A stretch of DNA of 53,158 nucleotides from an uncultured Alphaproteobacteria bacterium. Lineage in GTDB: Bacteria > Pseudomonadota > Alphaproteobacteria > Rhodobacterales > Rhodobacteraceae. The notes under the pieces are model-generated. The model did no database searches and was not told the origin of the DNA. It saw only the letters and a program-made list of their open reading frames with translations. This document shows positions 1 to 8,576 of this stretch, piece after piece (the first letter of the stretch is position 1; every line of letters begins with the position of its first letter). The stretch lies in contig CACFNV010000005.1 of the NCBI GenBank assembly GCA_902567635.1, positions 1 to 53,158 of the forward strand, written 5' to 3'. A program made the position numbers and the translations under genes.

Positions 1-1
1 T

Positions 2-679
2 ATAGCTAATTTTGGCTACAAAGTTTGGGTTTTAGATCTGAGGAACCACGGAGAATCAGAATGGGGCAACAATCATACTTATTTTGACTTAGCTCTCGAT
101 GTAGATAACTTTTTTAGAGAAAACAATATTTCGGATGCTTGCCTCTTAGGGCACTCCATGGGGGGAAAGGCAGCAATGCTTTTCGATTTACTCTATCCTA
201 ACCTATTAAGTAAACTAATTATCGTAGATATTGCTCCTGTAAAATATTTTTCTGCCTTTGAGTATTATCTTAAAGTCTTAAAGTCGATCGATTTGCATTT
301 ATTTAATAAAAGATCTGAAGTCGAAGATAAGATTTCAAGTGAAATAGAGGATTCTAAGATTCGGTCTTTTTTATTGCAGAATATTAAAGTTGATGAAAGA
401 GGTGTTTTAAATTGGAAAATTAATATTCAATCCTTGATAGAAAACTCAAGAGACATAAGTGATTTTCCGGAGATTAAGGTCACTTCGAAAACTAATGCCT
501 TGTTTTTGTTTGGCGCAGAATCTGAATACTTAGTAAAATCTCATAAAGGTTGCATAGACAAACTATTCTCAAATAACCGTTTCGCAGAAATTAAAGACGC
601 TGGTCACTGGGTTCATTCAGAAAAGCCAAAAGATTTTTTAGAAATTATTACAAATTTTTTGAAATCAAACTATACTTAA
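2..679 (+). CDS. Alpha/beta hydrolase (YbfF-like esterase), 5'-truncated
   Basis: The reading frame is open from base 2, so the gene begins upstream of the window; 225 residues remain. A DLRNHGES motif near the start and the nucleophile elbow GHSMGG (residues 50-55, Ser52) are typical of the alpha/beta-hydrolase fold, and GHWVHSEKP (His about residue 202) supplies the catalytic histidine near the C-terminus. The first in-frame ATG (158) lies inside the nucleophile elbow, so it is not the true start. DLRNHG resembles the YbfF group of acyl-CoA/ester hydrolases; the substrate is unknown. It is followed closely by a hypothetical gene and an aminotransferase on the same strand, probably one transcript. 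Confidence 0.85.
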   Translation: MANFGYKVWVLDLRNHGESEWGNNHTYFDLALDVDNFFRENNISDACLLGHSMGGKAAMLFDLLYPNLLSKLIIVDIAPVKYFSAFEYYLKVLKSIDLHLFNKRSEVEDKISSEIEDSKIRSFLLQNIKVDERGVLNWKINIQSLIENSRDISDFPEIKVTSKTNALFLFGAESEYLVKSHKGCIDKLFSNNRFAEIKDAGHWVHSEKPKDFLEIITNFLKSNYT

Positions 680-707
680 TTTCAAATTAATAGATAGAAA
701 TTGAACA

Positions 708-1055
708 ATGGATGATTACATTTTAGATAAAGTGATAGAAAAACGAGGTAAGGCGGAACCATCGAAGAGGAAAGAATACATTGAGTTTTTTGTAAAATTC
801 AAAGGTAAGAAATTTCCAATTACTTATTTTGACAAGAAAGTTTTGGAGATAGAAACAACTTTGGCACCAAAATTAAGAGGGTTAGTAGATATTTATCGCG
901 CGAACAAGTATTATGCACAATGTCTGATTGTAGTTAGTAATAGTAATGGCTTTAGGACCAGATATGAATATAAAAGATACACTGAAAAATCGACAAACCC
1001 TCCCAAAGATTACATAAAGTTTGAAACTCCCACAATAGAGACAGCTGACAACTAA
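708..1055 (+). CDS. Hypothetical protein, 115 aa
   Basis: I do not recognise this protein. It is small, basic in the first half and soluble-looking, with no signal peptide, membrane segment or cysteine pair; lysines and aromatic residues are frequent (for example KFKGKKFPITYF). An ATG at 708 follows the upstream hydrolase by 28 bases, and the next gene starts 13 bases after its stop, so it probably lies in an operon with the hydrolase and the transaminase. Coding potential is supported by this compact co-directional context and by base use like its neighbours. A 64-codon antisense frame over its 3' end is a shadow. No function is proposed. Confidence 0.6.
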   Translation: MDDYILDKVIEKRGKAEPSKRKEYIEFFVKFKGKKFPITYFDKKVLEIETTLAPKLRGLVDIYRANKYYAQCLIVVSNSNGFRTRYEYKRYTEKSTNPPKDYIKFETPTIETADN

Positions 1056-1068
1056 TTTGGAATGAGTC

Positions 1069-1926
1069 TTGAACAAACAAGTTTATGTAAATGGAAAGTA
1101 TTTTGATAAAAATGACGCTGTGGTATCAGTTTTCGATAGAGGTTTTTTGTTTGCCGACGCAGTTTATGAGGTGACAGCAGTAATAAATGGCTTTCTTGTA
1201 GATTGGAAGGCTCATTTTAGTAGATTGAAAAATTCTCTCAAAGAAATTAACCTAAACTTTAATATCCAAGAAAAAGAGATTTTTTCAATTCAGAAAAATC
1301 TTATTGAAAAAAATAAAATAAAAGAGGGTCTTGTATATATTCAAGTTACTAGAGGTGTTGGGGAAAGAGATTTTAATTTCTCAGAAACTCAATTTAAACC
1401 AACGATAGTTATTTTTACTCAAGAAAAGAAAATATTGAATACAGATAGAGCAAAAGAAGGTATCAAAATAGTCACCCTTGAGGAAAAAAGATGGAAACGA
1501 AGAGATATAAAAACAACTCAATTATTAGCTTCATCAATGGGAAAAAGTGAGGCAAGTAAAATAGGAAAGGATGATTGTTGGTTCATAGAAAATGGGTTTA
1601 TAACCGAGGGTTCATCGAGTAATGCATTTATTATAAATGATAATAATGAAGTTATTACAAGAGAATTATCTCATAACCTATTAGGAGGCATAACTAGATC
1701 TTCACTGCTCCACTTCTGCAAAAAAAATAATATGAAATTTAGGGAAAGTAAGTTTACGGAGTTGGAAGCTAAAAATGCTAATGAAGCTTTTATAACATCA
1801 GCAACCAACTTTGTGGTTCCCGTAATAGAAATTGACGGAGATAAAGTTGGTAAAGGGGTGGTAGGGAGCCACGTGAAGAAGTTTCAAAAACTTTACTTGA
1901 ATGAAATACAGAAAAGGCTTTCATAG
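1069..1926 (+). CDS. dat: D-amino-acid transaminase (PLP fold type IV)
   Basis: A class IV PLP aminotransferase of 285 residues that interconverts D-alanine and D-glutamate with their oxo acids, feeding peptidoglycan precursors. Visible family marks are VYVNGKYF at the N-terminus, FDRGFLFADAVYEV (residues 22-35), Lys148 in RDIKTTQLL as the Schiff-base lysine, and ITEGSSSNAF (Glu180) for cofactor binding. The start is TTG at 1069, preceded by a GGA-containing stretch; the nearby ATG at 1062 is out of frame and stops after 14 codons. A branched-chain aminotransferase or aminodeoxychorismate lyase is less likely because the N-terminal pattern follows D-amino-acid transaminases. It converges on DUF1244 with a 16-base gap. 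Confidence 0.87.
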   Translation: MNKQVYVNGKYFDKNDAVVSVFDRGFLFADAVYEVTAVINGFLVDWKAHFSRLKNSLKEINLNFNIQEKEIFSIQKNLIEKNKIKEGLVYIQVTRGVGERDFNFSETQFKPTIVIFTQEKKILNTDRAKEGIKIVTLEEKRWKRRDIKTTQLLASSMGKSEASKIGKDDCWFIENGFITEGSSSNAFIINDNNEVITRELSHNLLGGITRSSLLHFCKKNNMKFRESKFTELEAKNANEAFITSATNFVVPVIEIDGDKVGKGVVGSHVKKFQKLYLNEIQKRLS

Positions 1927-1942
1927 TCTTTTTATCGTTTTT

Positions 1943-2188
1943 TTATTTCTGGAAATTCTCTTTCCAGTTTTCGTAAGTCATTCCATAAACGTATTCTTGT
2001 GCTGCTTCTTTAGAGTAGGTTATATTCAGTTTTTCTGCTTCTTCACTCATCCATCTAGACAAACAATTTCTACAAAAGCCTGCCAAGTCCATTACGTCTA
2101 TATTTTGAACATCTGTTCTCTTTTGTAAATGTTTTATGAGCCTTCTGTAAGCAGCACTCTCCAGTTTTTCTATATTTTCAATATCCAT
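1943..2188 (-). CDS. DUF1244 family protein
   Basis: A small soluble protein of 81 residues matching the DUF1244 family, which is widespread in alpha- and gammaproteobacteria. The core reads AAYRRLIKHLQKRTDVQN followed by LAGFCRNCLSRW, with the invariant Cys39 and Cys42. The cysteine pair suggests metal binding or redox activity, but the function is unknown. The ATG at 2188 has a good Shine-Dalgarno sequence (TTGGAG, about 6 bases upstream). It is divergent from pyk across an 88-base AT-rich gap, an association common in alphaproteobacteria. Confidence 0.85.
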   Translation of the reverse strand: MDIENIEKLESAAYRRLIKHLQKRTDVQNIDVMDLAGFCRNCLSRWMSEEAEKLNITYSKEAAQEYVYGMTYENWKENFQK

Positions 2189-2276
2189 TTTTTCTCCAAC
2201 ATGTAAAATAAGAAGTGCTTTATTTTATATTTTCTTTATGCTTGCCAGTAAATAAAAATATAAAAATGAGCAGAAA

Positions 2277-3725
2277 ATGGCTAACCAACTTCACCGAAGT
2301 AGAAAAGTAAAAATTGTAGCAACTCTTGGGCCTTCTTCAGACTCCTCTACTGAAATTAAGTCCATGTTTTTAGCTGGAGCGGATATTTTTAGACTTAACT
2401 TGTCTCATGGAGATCATTCCGCAGTCAAACGAAGACACCAAATTATAAGACAGCTAGAAAAAGAATTTTCAAGACCAATTTGCATACTTGCTGATTTACA
2501 GGGCCCCAAGCTAAGGTGTGGTGATTTTCATAATGGAGGGGTTGAACTTTGCTTAGGAGAAAAATTTACTTTTGATCTTAATAAGAATTTGGGAGATAAA
2601 AATAGAGTTTGTTTACCTCATCCTGAGATATTTCAATCAGCAAAAAAAAACCACATTCTTCTAATTGACGATGGAAAAGTGGCTTTAAAGGTAACTAATA
2701 AAACGTCTGATGTAATAGAATGTGAGGTCACTAGCCCAGGTTTTGTATCTGATAAAAAGGGTGTTAATTGTCCGGACAGCATTTTGGACTTGGCGCCATT
2801 AACCTTAAAAGACAAGAAAGATTTAGATTTTGTCTGTGATTTGGGTGTCGATTGGATAGCTTTATCATTTGTTCAAAGAGCTAAAGATATAAAAGAAATT
2901 AAAGTGCTTTTGAACAATAGAGCAGGTATTATATCGAAGATAGAGAAACCCTCTGCTGTGGATGTTTTTGATGAAATTTTAGATCAATCTGACGGAATTA
3001 TGGTTGCTAGGGGGGACTTAGGCGTAGAGTTGCCTATTGAAGCTGTTCCCCCCATTCAAAAAAGATTGGTTATGAAATGCAGGGAGAAAGGTAAACCAGT
3101 AATAGTTGCCACACAAATGATGGAAAGTATGATTAAGTCATCCATTCCTACACGAGCTGAAGTTTCAGATGTTGCTCAAGCAATTTATGATGGTGTTGAC
3201 GCTGTCATGCTTTCAGCAGAGACAGCTATAGGAAATCATCCAGAAAAAGTTGTTTCAACTGTCGATAAGATTGCAATTGAGATTGAAAGGGATGCTCTAT
3301 ATTTTGAAAGTCTGGAAGCATCGAGAACGAGTTCTAAGCAAGGGGTTTCTAATGCCATAACTGTAGCAGCCAGAGAGGTAGCTGAGACGGTGAAAGTTAA
3401 GGTGATATGCTGTTTTACGCACGGTGGCACTACCGCATCACTAGCGTCAAGAGAAAGGCCAAGAGTTCCGATAATTGCATTAACGCCGAATATAATGACT
3501 GCTAGGAAGCTTACACTTTTATGGGGTCTACATTGCGTTATTACAACCTCGGTAGACAGATTTAAAAAAGCAGTTATAAACGCTTTAAAGGAGGCTAAAA
3601 AATTTGAATTTGCAGATGGTAAAGACTTAATAATTGTTATTGCTGGAGTACCATTTAATACTCCAGGTACCACAAATATATTAAGGGTAGTTTCAATGGA
3701 TGAAAATTTTGAGGATTTTTATTAA
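2277..3725 (+). CDS. pyk: Pyruvate kinase
   Basis: Catalyses PEP + ADP to pyruvate + ATP, the last step of glycolysis. At 482 residues it is full length. Visible motifs are RLNLSHG (39-45), ADLQGPKLRCG (72-82), the catalytic lysine segment SKIEKP (Lys221), the substrate and metal loop MVARGDLGVELP (242-253), and ATQMMESM with PTRAEVSDVA (from about 278). The A, B and C domains are all present. ATG 2277 is chosen; an ATG at 2266 is out of frame. The gene stands at the head of pyk-rpmI-rplT-pheS-pheT, though a separate promoter probably precedes rpmI. pckA elsewhere in the window supplies the opposing gluconeogenic direction. Confidence 0.97.
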   Translation: MANQLHRSRKVKIVATLGPSSDSSTEIKSMFLAGADIFRLNLSHGDHSAVKRRHQIIRQLEKEFSRPICILADLQGPKLRCGDFHNGGVELCLGEKFTFDLNKNLGDKNRVCLPHPEIFQSAKKNHILLIDDGKVALKVTNKTSDVIECEVTSPGFVSDKKGVNCPDSILDLAPLTLKDKKDLDFVCDLGVDWIALSFVQRAKDIKEIKVLLNNRAGIISKIEKPSAVDVFDEILDQSDGIMVARGDLGVELPIEAVPPIQKRLVMKCREKGKPVIVATQMMESMIKSSIPTRAEVSDVAQAIYDGVDAVMLSAETAIGNHPEKVVSTVDKIAIEIERDALYFESLEASRTSSKQGVSNAITVAAREVAETVKVKVICCFTHGGTTASLASRERPRVPIIALTPNIMTARKLTLLWGLHCVITTSVDRFKKAVINALKEAKKFEFADGKDLIIVIAGVPFNTPGTTNILRVVSMDENFEDFY

Positions 3726-3742
3726 AATTATAAAAGAAATAC

Positions 3743-3771
3743 TTGTATAGTGGAGATTAAATTCCTATAAC
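3743..3771 (+). promoter_or_regulatory. Candidate sigma-70 promoter for rpmI-rplT-pheST
   Basis: A TTGTAT box at 3743-3748 and a TATAAC box at 3766-3771 are separated by exactly 17 bases. They lie in the 77-base gap after pyk and about 30 bases before the rpmI start. Position and spacing fit a vegetative promoter; no transcript data support it. No infC lies upstream, so the usual infC-rpmI-rplT leader is absent here. Confidence 0.45.
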
Positions 3772-3802
3772 AACTTTTATTGAATAAAGAACTGAGTTTA
3801 AT

Positions 3803-4003
3803 ATGCCTAAAATGAAAACAAAATCTGGAGCAAAAAAGAGGTTCAAATTAACTTCTTCCGGTAGAATAAAATCAGCTCAAGCTGGAAAACGACATGGTAT
3901 GATAAAGAGATCAAGCAAATTCATTAGAAATGCTAGAGGTACAACCACATTGTGTAAGGCTGACGAGAATATCGTTAAATCGTACATGCCATATGCTCGA
4001 TAG
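3803..4003 (+). CDS. rpmI: 50S ribosomal protein L35
   Basis: A 66-residue, strongly basic ribosomal protein of the large subunit. The N-terminus [15 protein letters not shown] and the internal [10 protein letters not shown] are diagnostic of bL35. The usual partner rplT follows after 11 bases, so the two are cotranscribed and probably translationally coupled. Length and sequence are typical of the family. Confidence 0.97.
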   Translation: MPKMKTKSGAKKRFKLTSSGRIKSAQAGKRHGMIKRSSKFIRNARGTTTLCKADENIVKSYMPYAR

Positions 4004-4014
4004 GAGATAAACAG

Positions 4015-4374
4015 TTGACTAGAGTTAAGTCAGGAGTAATTACACACGCAAGACACAGAAGGGTTGTCAAGGCAGCAAAAGGTTACTATGGAGCTAGAAG
4101 TAGAAACTTTAAAACAGCTAAACAAGCTGTTGACAGAGCTATGCAGTATGCGACTAGAGATAGAAAAGTAAGAAAAAGAGTTTTCAGAGCATTATGGATT
4201 CAAAGGATAAATGCAGCGGTAAGGGAATATGATAATAAGATGACCTATTCAAGTTTTATTTTCGGGTTAGAGAAATCAGGTATTTCTTTAGATAGGAAAG
4301 TATTAGCAGATCTTGCAGTAAAAGATCCAAAAGTTTTTGGAGAAATAGTTACAAAAGTCCAGAGCGCCCTTTAG
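4015..4374 (+). CDS. rplT: 50S ribosomal protein L20
   Basis: A 119-residue basic protein that binds 23S rRNA early in 50S assembly. The N-terminus [15 protein letters not shown] and the segment [13 protein letters not shown] are characteristic of bL20. Translation starts at TTG 4015 with a clear AGGAG at about 4002-4006 overlapping the end of rpmI; no in-frame ATG exists nearby. L20 represses its own operon in some bacteria, but no leader structure of that kind could be identified by eye. Confidence 0.97.
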   Translation: MTRVKSGVITHARHRRVVKAAKGYYGARSRNFKTAKQAVDRAMQYATRDRKVRKRVFRALWIQRINAAVREYDNKMTYSSFIFGLEKSGISLDRKVLADLAVKDPKVFGEIVTKVQSAL

Positions 4375-4440
4375 TTAGGATAATCCTTTTGTATAAGATT
4401 TCGTGCCATTCATATTTATAAGGTTTGAATAGCAACCAAA

Positions 4441-5529
4441 ATGTTAGATATAGAGACCATTAATAAAAAGTATCTGGATCTAATAGGATCAGCCGAAAGT
4501 ACAGAGAAATTAGATAATATTCGATTGGAAGCTATTGGCAAAAAAGGTGAGGTTACCTTATTGATGAGGTCTCTGGGTAACATGGAACATCAAGAAAGGT
4601 TGCACGTATCACCACTATTAAATAATTTAAAAAAGAATATTGAAGAAGCTTTACTCGCTAGGAAAGAAAACTTAAAAGAGGAAGAAATAAAACTTTCTAT
4701 GAACAACGAATGGCTAGATTTATCTCAGGATTCTCGTGAGATAAATAAAGGTTCAATTCATCCGGTTAGTCGAGTTACAGAAGAAATTATTTCTATTTTT
4801 GCTGATTTAGGTTTTTCTGTTGCAGAGGGCCCCCAAATAGAGAGTGATTGGTATAATTTTGATGCTCTCAATATCCCTCCTGATCATCCAGCCAGGCAAG
4901 AGTTTGACACATTTTATGTCGATGGAGGAAAGCAGATAAAAGAAGGAAGCGTGCCAAATGTATTGAGAACACATACAAGTCCTGTACAGATTAGGTTTAT
5001 GGAAGAAAATGGAGTGCCTTGTAAAATTATTGCTCCTGGAAGAGTGTTTAGATCTGACTACGATCTGACCCATACCCCAATGTTTCATCAAGTAGAAGGT
5101 TTAGCAATTGGTGAGAAGATATCTATGGCCAACTTAAAATGGGTATTAGTTGAATTTTGCAAAGCATTTTTTGAACTTGAAGATTTGGACTTGCGTTTTC
5201 GAGCTAGTCATTTTCCATTTACTGAACCTTCAGCTGAAGTAGATATAAGATGTTCATGGTCTGATAATAAATTGGTAATAGGAAAAGGAGACGACTGGCT
5301 AGAAATTTTAGGTAGCGGAATGGTTCATCCCAAGGTCCTTGAAGCTGCGGGAGTGGATAGTGAGAAATATCAAGGATTTGCTTTTGGTATGGGTATTGAC
5401 AGATTAGCTATGTTAAAATATGGGATTCCTGACTTAAGATCTTTTTTTGAAAATGATCTTAGATGGTTAGAGCATTATAGTTTTTCCCCAGAAAGTTCAC
5501 CAAATCTCTACGACAAACTAAGTGGTTAA
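4441..5529 (+). CDS. pheS: Phenylalanyl-tRNA synthetase alpha subunit
   Basis: Catalytic subunit of the alpha2-beta2 enzyme that charges tRNA-Phe. It has 362 residues: an N-terminal coiled-coil region (about 1-100) and a class II catalytic core. Motif 2 is seen in [20 protein letters not shown], and motif 3 in [18 protein letters not shown] near residue 310-330. ATG 4441 is the start. Thirty-two bases separate it from pheT, so both subunits come from one transcript with rpmI and rplT. Confidence 0.97.
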   Translation: MLDIETINKKYLDLIGSAESTEKLDNIRLEAIGKKGEVTLLMRSLGNMEHQERLHVSPLLNNLKKNIEEALLARKENLKEEEIKLSMNNEWLDLSQDSREINKGSIHPVSRVTEEIISIFADLGFSVAEGPQIESDWYNFDALNIPPDHPARQEFDTFYVDGGKQIKEGSVPNVLRTHTSPVQIRFMEENGVPCKIIAPGRVFRSDYDLTHTPMFHQVEGLAIGEKISMANLKWVLVEFCKAFFELEDLDLRFRASHFPFTEPSAEVDIRCSWSDNKLVIGKGDDWLEILGSGMVHPKVLEAAGVDSEKYQGFAFGMGIDRLAMLKYGIPDLRSFFENDLRWLEHYSFSPESSPNLYDKLSG

Positions 5530-5561
5530 GGGTATATTTATATTATGGAATTTATTTTAAT

Positions 5562-7964
5562 ATGAGGTTTTCTTTTTCATGGCTAAAAGATTATCTGGAA
5601 ACTAGTGAAACTCCTGAAAGCATTGGTGAGGCTCTTACCGATTTAGGTTTAGAGATAGAAGCTCTTATCAACCCCAAGGCCAGCTTGTTTGACCTTACCG
5701 TCGGGGAAATATTATCTTTTGTTAAACACCCCAATGCTGATAAATTGAAGGTATGTCGCGTGAAAACCTCAGATAATATTTTAAATATTATTTGTGGAGC
5801 TCCAAACGTTAAAAAAGGCATGAAAGTTGTAGTTGCAAAACCAGGAAATTTTATTCCAGGCCTGAACATGACACTGAAAAAATCTGAAATACGAGGAGTT
5901 CAGAGTGAAGGTATGATGTGCTCAGAAAGAGAGTTGGAGATTTCAGATGAACATGACGGAATAATTGAATTACCAAAGGGGGCAGAAGTAGGGACGTCTT
6001 ATTCAAGCCTTGTAGACGAGAATAAAATATTTTTTGAAATAGCTATAACGCCCAATCGCCCTGATGCACTGGGAGTGTTTGGAATTGCAAGAGACCTTGC
6101 AGCTCGAGGTTTAGGCGTTCTTAAACCTGCCAAGCATGAAACATTTAAAGAAGATTTTGTCAGTAATCTAAACATTGAGTTAGATAAGAGTGTTAAAGGA
6201 AAAGAATGTCCTTTTTTTGTAGGAAGGTCTATAAAAAATGTCACCAATGCTGAATCTCCGCAATGGCTAAAACAGAGATTAGAAAGCATAGGACTTAAAC
6301 CAATATCTGCGTTGGTGGATATAACAAACTATATTACCTTCGATCGAGGAAGACCATTACATGTGTTTGATTCTGACAAAATAAGTGGTGATTTAAGAGT
6401 TCGTAAATCCTTTTCGGGTGAAAAATTCCATGCCCTTGATGAAAAAATTTATGATTTAGATGCAGGAATGACAGTTATCGTAGATGAAAAAGAAATTATT
6501 TCACTAGGTGGGATAATTGGTGGTCTAAATAGTGCTGTTTCAAGAGAAACAAAAAACGTTCTTTTAGAGGCTGCTTACTTTGAACCAATTTCTATTGCAT
6601 CAACCGGTAGAAAATTGAAGATCAATTCGGATGCTAGATATAGGTTTGAAAGAGGCATAGATCCTAGCTTTACTATTCCTGGTAATACCATTGCAACCAA
6701 AATGATTTTGGATATCTGTGGAGGTAGAGCTTCCAAACCGATTATAGCTGGATTTGATCCAAAACCAAATAAAGAAGTTCTCTTTAATCCCCAAAAAGTG
6801 AATAATTTAATTGGAATAAAGATAAATTTAGAAGACCAAAAATCAATCCTAAAGTCACTGGGTTTTATTTTAGATGACAAAAAAGAGAATATACTTGTAA
6901 GAGTACCCTCATGGAGACCGGATGTCCATGGTGAGGCAGACTTAGTTGAAGAAATCGCAAGAGTAAGTTCATTAGCCAATTTGCCAAGCGCTCCGCTTTA
7001 TAGAGACACTTCAGGAGTTATGAAGCCAATACTCACAAGAAAGCAAAGCAGAGAAGGATTAGCAAAAAGAACATGCGCGTCGTTAGGTTATGTTGAATGT
7101 GTCTCTTATAGTTTTTTAGATGAATTTGCCTCTAAAAAATTTAATTCTGGAAAAGATGAAGTCCTGCTTTCCAATCCCATAAGTTCTGAAATGACTAATA
7201 TGAGAAATTCAATTATTCCAGGATTGATAAGAATTATTGAGAGAAATCAAGCCAGAGGCTCAGCAGATATGGCTCTTTTTGAGCTTGGTCAGTGTTTTTT
7301 AAGCAATAAAGTAGGTGATGAAAGTAGTGAGATTAGCGGTGTATTGATTGGAAATAATTATTCAAATAGCTTATACAAGAATAGTCGTGCTTACGATGTT
7401 TTTGACGTAAAGAGAGATCTAGTAGAATTATTAAAGGCCATGGGCCTTAACTTTGAAAAGCTTAAAATGAGTAGAGATACACCACATTTTTTACATTCGG
7501 GAAGATCAGCAAAAATGTCCTTAGGAAATAAGTGTGTAGCTATCTTCGGTGAAATTAGTCCTTTATTTCTAAAAGATTTTTCAATAAGAGGTAGAGTTAA
7601 CTGTTTTACTGTTTTTTTAGAAAATATACCTTTTTCGAAGAACAAAAAGATAAGTAGGAATCCTTTAATTATCAATACTCTTCAGGCAGTTGAAAGAGAT
7701 TTTTCATTTATAGTTGATCAAAGATGTGAATACGAAAATATCAAGACAGCTATATTTTCCATTAAGAATGAACTTATAGAGAAAGTCACGATTTTCGATA
7801 TATTTTCGGGAAAAAAAGAATTAGAAACAGAGAAAAAGTCGTTGTCCGTGAGGGTAAAGATACAACCTAAAACCGCTACTTTAAAAGATCACGAGATAGA
7901 CAAAATTAGCAAAGAAATTATTAGCGTTGTTGGATCAAAAGTAGGTGGTTTATTAAGGCAGTAA
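5562..7964 (+). CDS. pheT: Phenylalanyl-tRNA synthetase beta subunit
   Basis: An 800-residue structural and editing subunit of PheRS. Domains in order: a tRNA-binding (EMAP-like) domain near residues 40-150 with AKPGNFIPGLNM; the B3/4 editing domain, including DITNYITFDRGRPLHVFD; the B5 domain around 400-470 (WRPDVHGEADLVEEIARV); the catalytic-like core; and a C-terminal FDX-ACB anticodon-binding domain containing ERDFSFIVD. It ends 10 bases before the convergent greA stop, leaving no room for a classic terminator. Nothing is missing. Confidence 0.96.
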   Translation: MRFSFSWLKDYLETSETPESIGEALTDLGLEIEALINPKASLFDLTVGEILSFVKHPNADKLKVCRVKTSDNILNIICGAPNVKKGMKVVVAKPGNFIPGLNMTLKKSEIRGVQSEGMMCSERELEISDEHDGIIELPKGAEVGTSYSSLVDENKIFFEIAITPNRPDALGVFGIARDLAARGLGVLKPAKHETFKEDFVSNLNIELDKSVKGKECPFFVGRSIKNVTNAESPQWLKQRLESIGLKPISALVDITNYITFDRGRPLHVFDSDKISGDLRVRKSFSGEKFHALDEKIYDLDAGMTVIVDEKEIISLGGIIGGLNSAVSRETKNVLLEAAYFEPISIASTGRKLKINSDARYRFERGIDPSFTIPGNTIATKMILDICGGRASKPIIAGFDPKPNKEVLFNPQKVNNLIGIKINLEDQKSILKSLGFILDDKKENILVRVPSWRPDVHGEADLVEEIARVSSLANLPSAPLYRDTSGVMKPILTRKQSREGLAKRTCASLGYVECVSYSFLDEFASKKFNSGKDEVLLSNPISSEMTNMRNSIIPGLIRIIERNQARGSADMALFELGQCFLSNKVGDESSEISGVLIGNNYSNSLYKNSRAYDVFDVKRDLVELLKAMGLNFEKLKMSRDTPHFLHSGRSAKMSLGNKCVAIFGEISPLFLKDFSIRGRVNCFTVFLENIPFSKNKKISRNPLIINTLQAVERDFSFIVDQRCEYENIKTAIFSIKNELIEKVTIFDIFSGKKELETEKKSLSVRVKIQPKTATLKDHEIDKISKEIISVVGSKVGGLLRQ

Positions 7965-7974
7965 GCAAAAATTT

Positions 7975-8445
7975 TTATTTGTAAGTTATTTTGATTACTT
8001 CATAAGATTTTGTTCCACCAGGAGTTCTGACTTCTACTTCATCACCCTCTTCTTTTCCTATTAAGGCTCTTGCTAACGGAGAATTAATATTGAGCAATTG
8101 ATTTTCTAAGTCTGCCTCTGCTTCTCCTACTACTTGATATTCAACCTCTTTATCTGCCTCATCTAAGTACAAAGTGACAGTTGCTCCAAATTTTATAGAT
8201 CCAGAGAGGCTAGATATATCAATAACTTCTGCTAATGATAAAATACCTTCAAGTTCCTTTATTCTTCCCTCTATAAAAGATTGCTTTTCCCTTGCTGCGT
8301 GATATTCGGCATTTTCAGACAAATCGCCTAGTTCTCTAGCTTCGGCAATCGCCTGAATTATAGCTGGTCTATCTGTGGACTTTAATTTTTTCAACTCTGC
8401 CTCTAGACGACCATGTCCTGATTTTGTTAAAGGGATTTTCTCCAT
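7975..8445 (-). CDS. greA: Transcription elongation factor GreA
   Basis: A 156-residue factor that enters the RNA polymerase secondary channel and stimulates cleavage of backtracked RNA. The N-terminal coiled coil begins [18 protein letters not shown] and contains [15 protein letters not shown], whose acidic tip residues act in cleavage. The C-terminal FKBP-like domain contains [16 protein letters not shown]. It is divergent from the ETF-QO gene across 131 AT-rich bases. A TATAAT box on this strand at 8533-8528 could serve as its -10, but no good -35 is seen. Confidence 0.96.
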   Translation of the reverse strand: MEKIPLTKSGHGRLEAELKKLKSTDRPAIIQAIAEARELGDLSENAEYHAAREKQSFIEGRIKELEGILSLAEVIDISSLSGSIKFGATVTLYLDEADKEVEYQVVGEAEADLENQLLNINSPLARALIGKEEGDEVEVRTPGGTKSYEVIKITYK

Positions 8446-8576
8446 TTTTTTTATCTAATTTTTTTTATTTTTATTCTATCATTTTTTAAATTTTTTTACA
8501 TCTTTATTAAGAAAAAACTATATGCTAATTATACGGCATTATTTTATCCAATATTTTGAAGTTTTGTGGTTAGAGA

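Noticed and set aside
882-1076. 64-codon antisense frame over the hypothetical gene and dat start
   Set aside because: It spans a gene junction on the other strand and has no ribosome site or family resemblance.
3236-3673. 145-codon antisense open frame within pyruvate kinase
   Set aside because: It mirrors the highly conserved pyk frame, has no recognisable motif and no separate context.
4375-4395. AGGATAATCCT hairpin after rplT as a terminator
   Set aside because: The stem is only four pairs, with a tiny loop, inside a likely rpmI-rplT-pheST operon.
8446-8500. T-rich tract before greA as an intrinsic terminator
   Set aside because: It lies upstream of two divergent genes rather than after a gene, and has no GC-rich stem.
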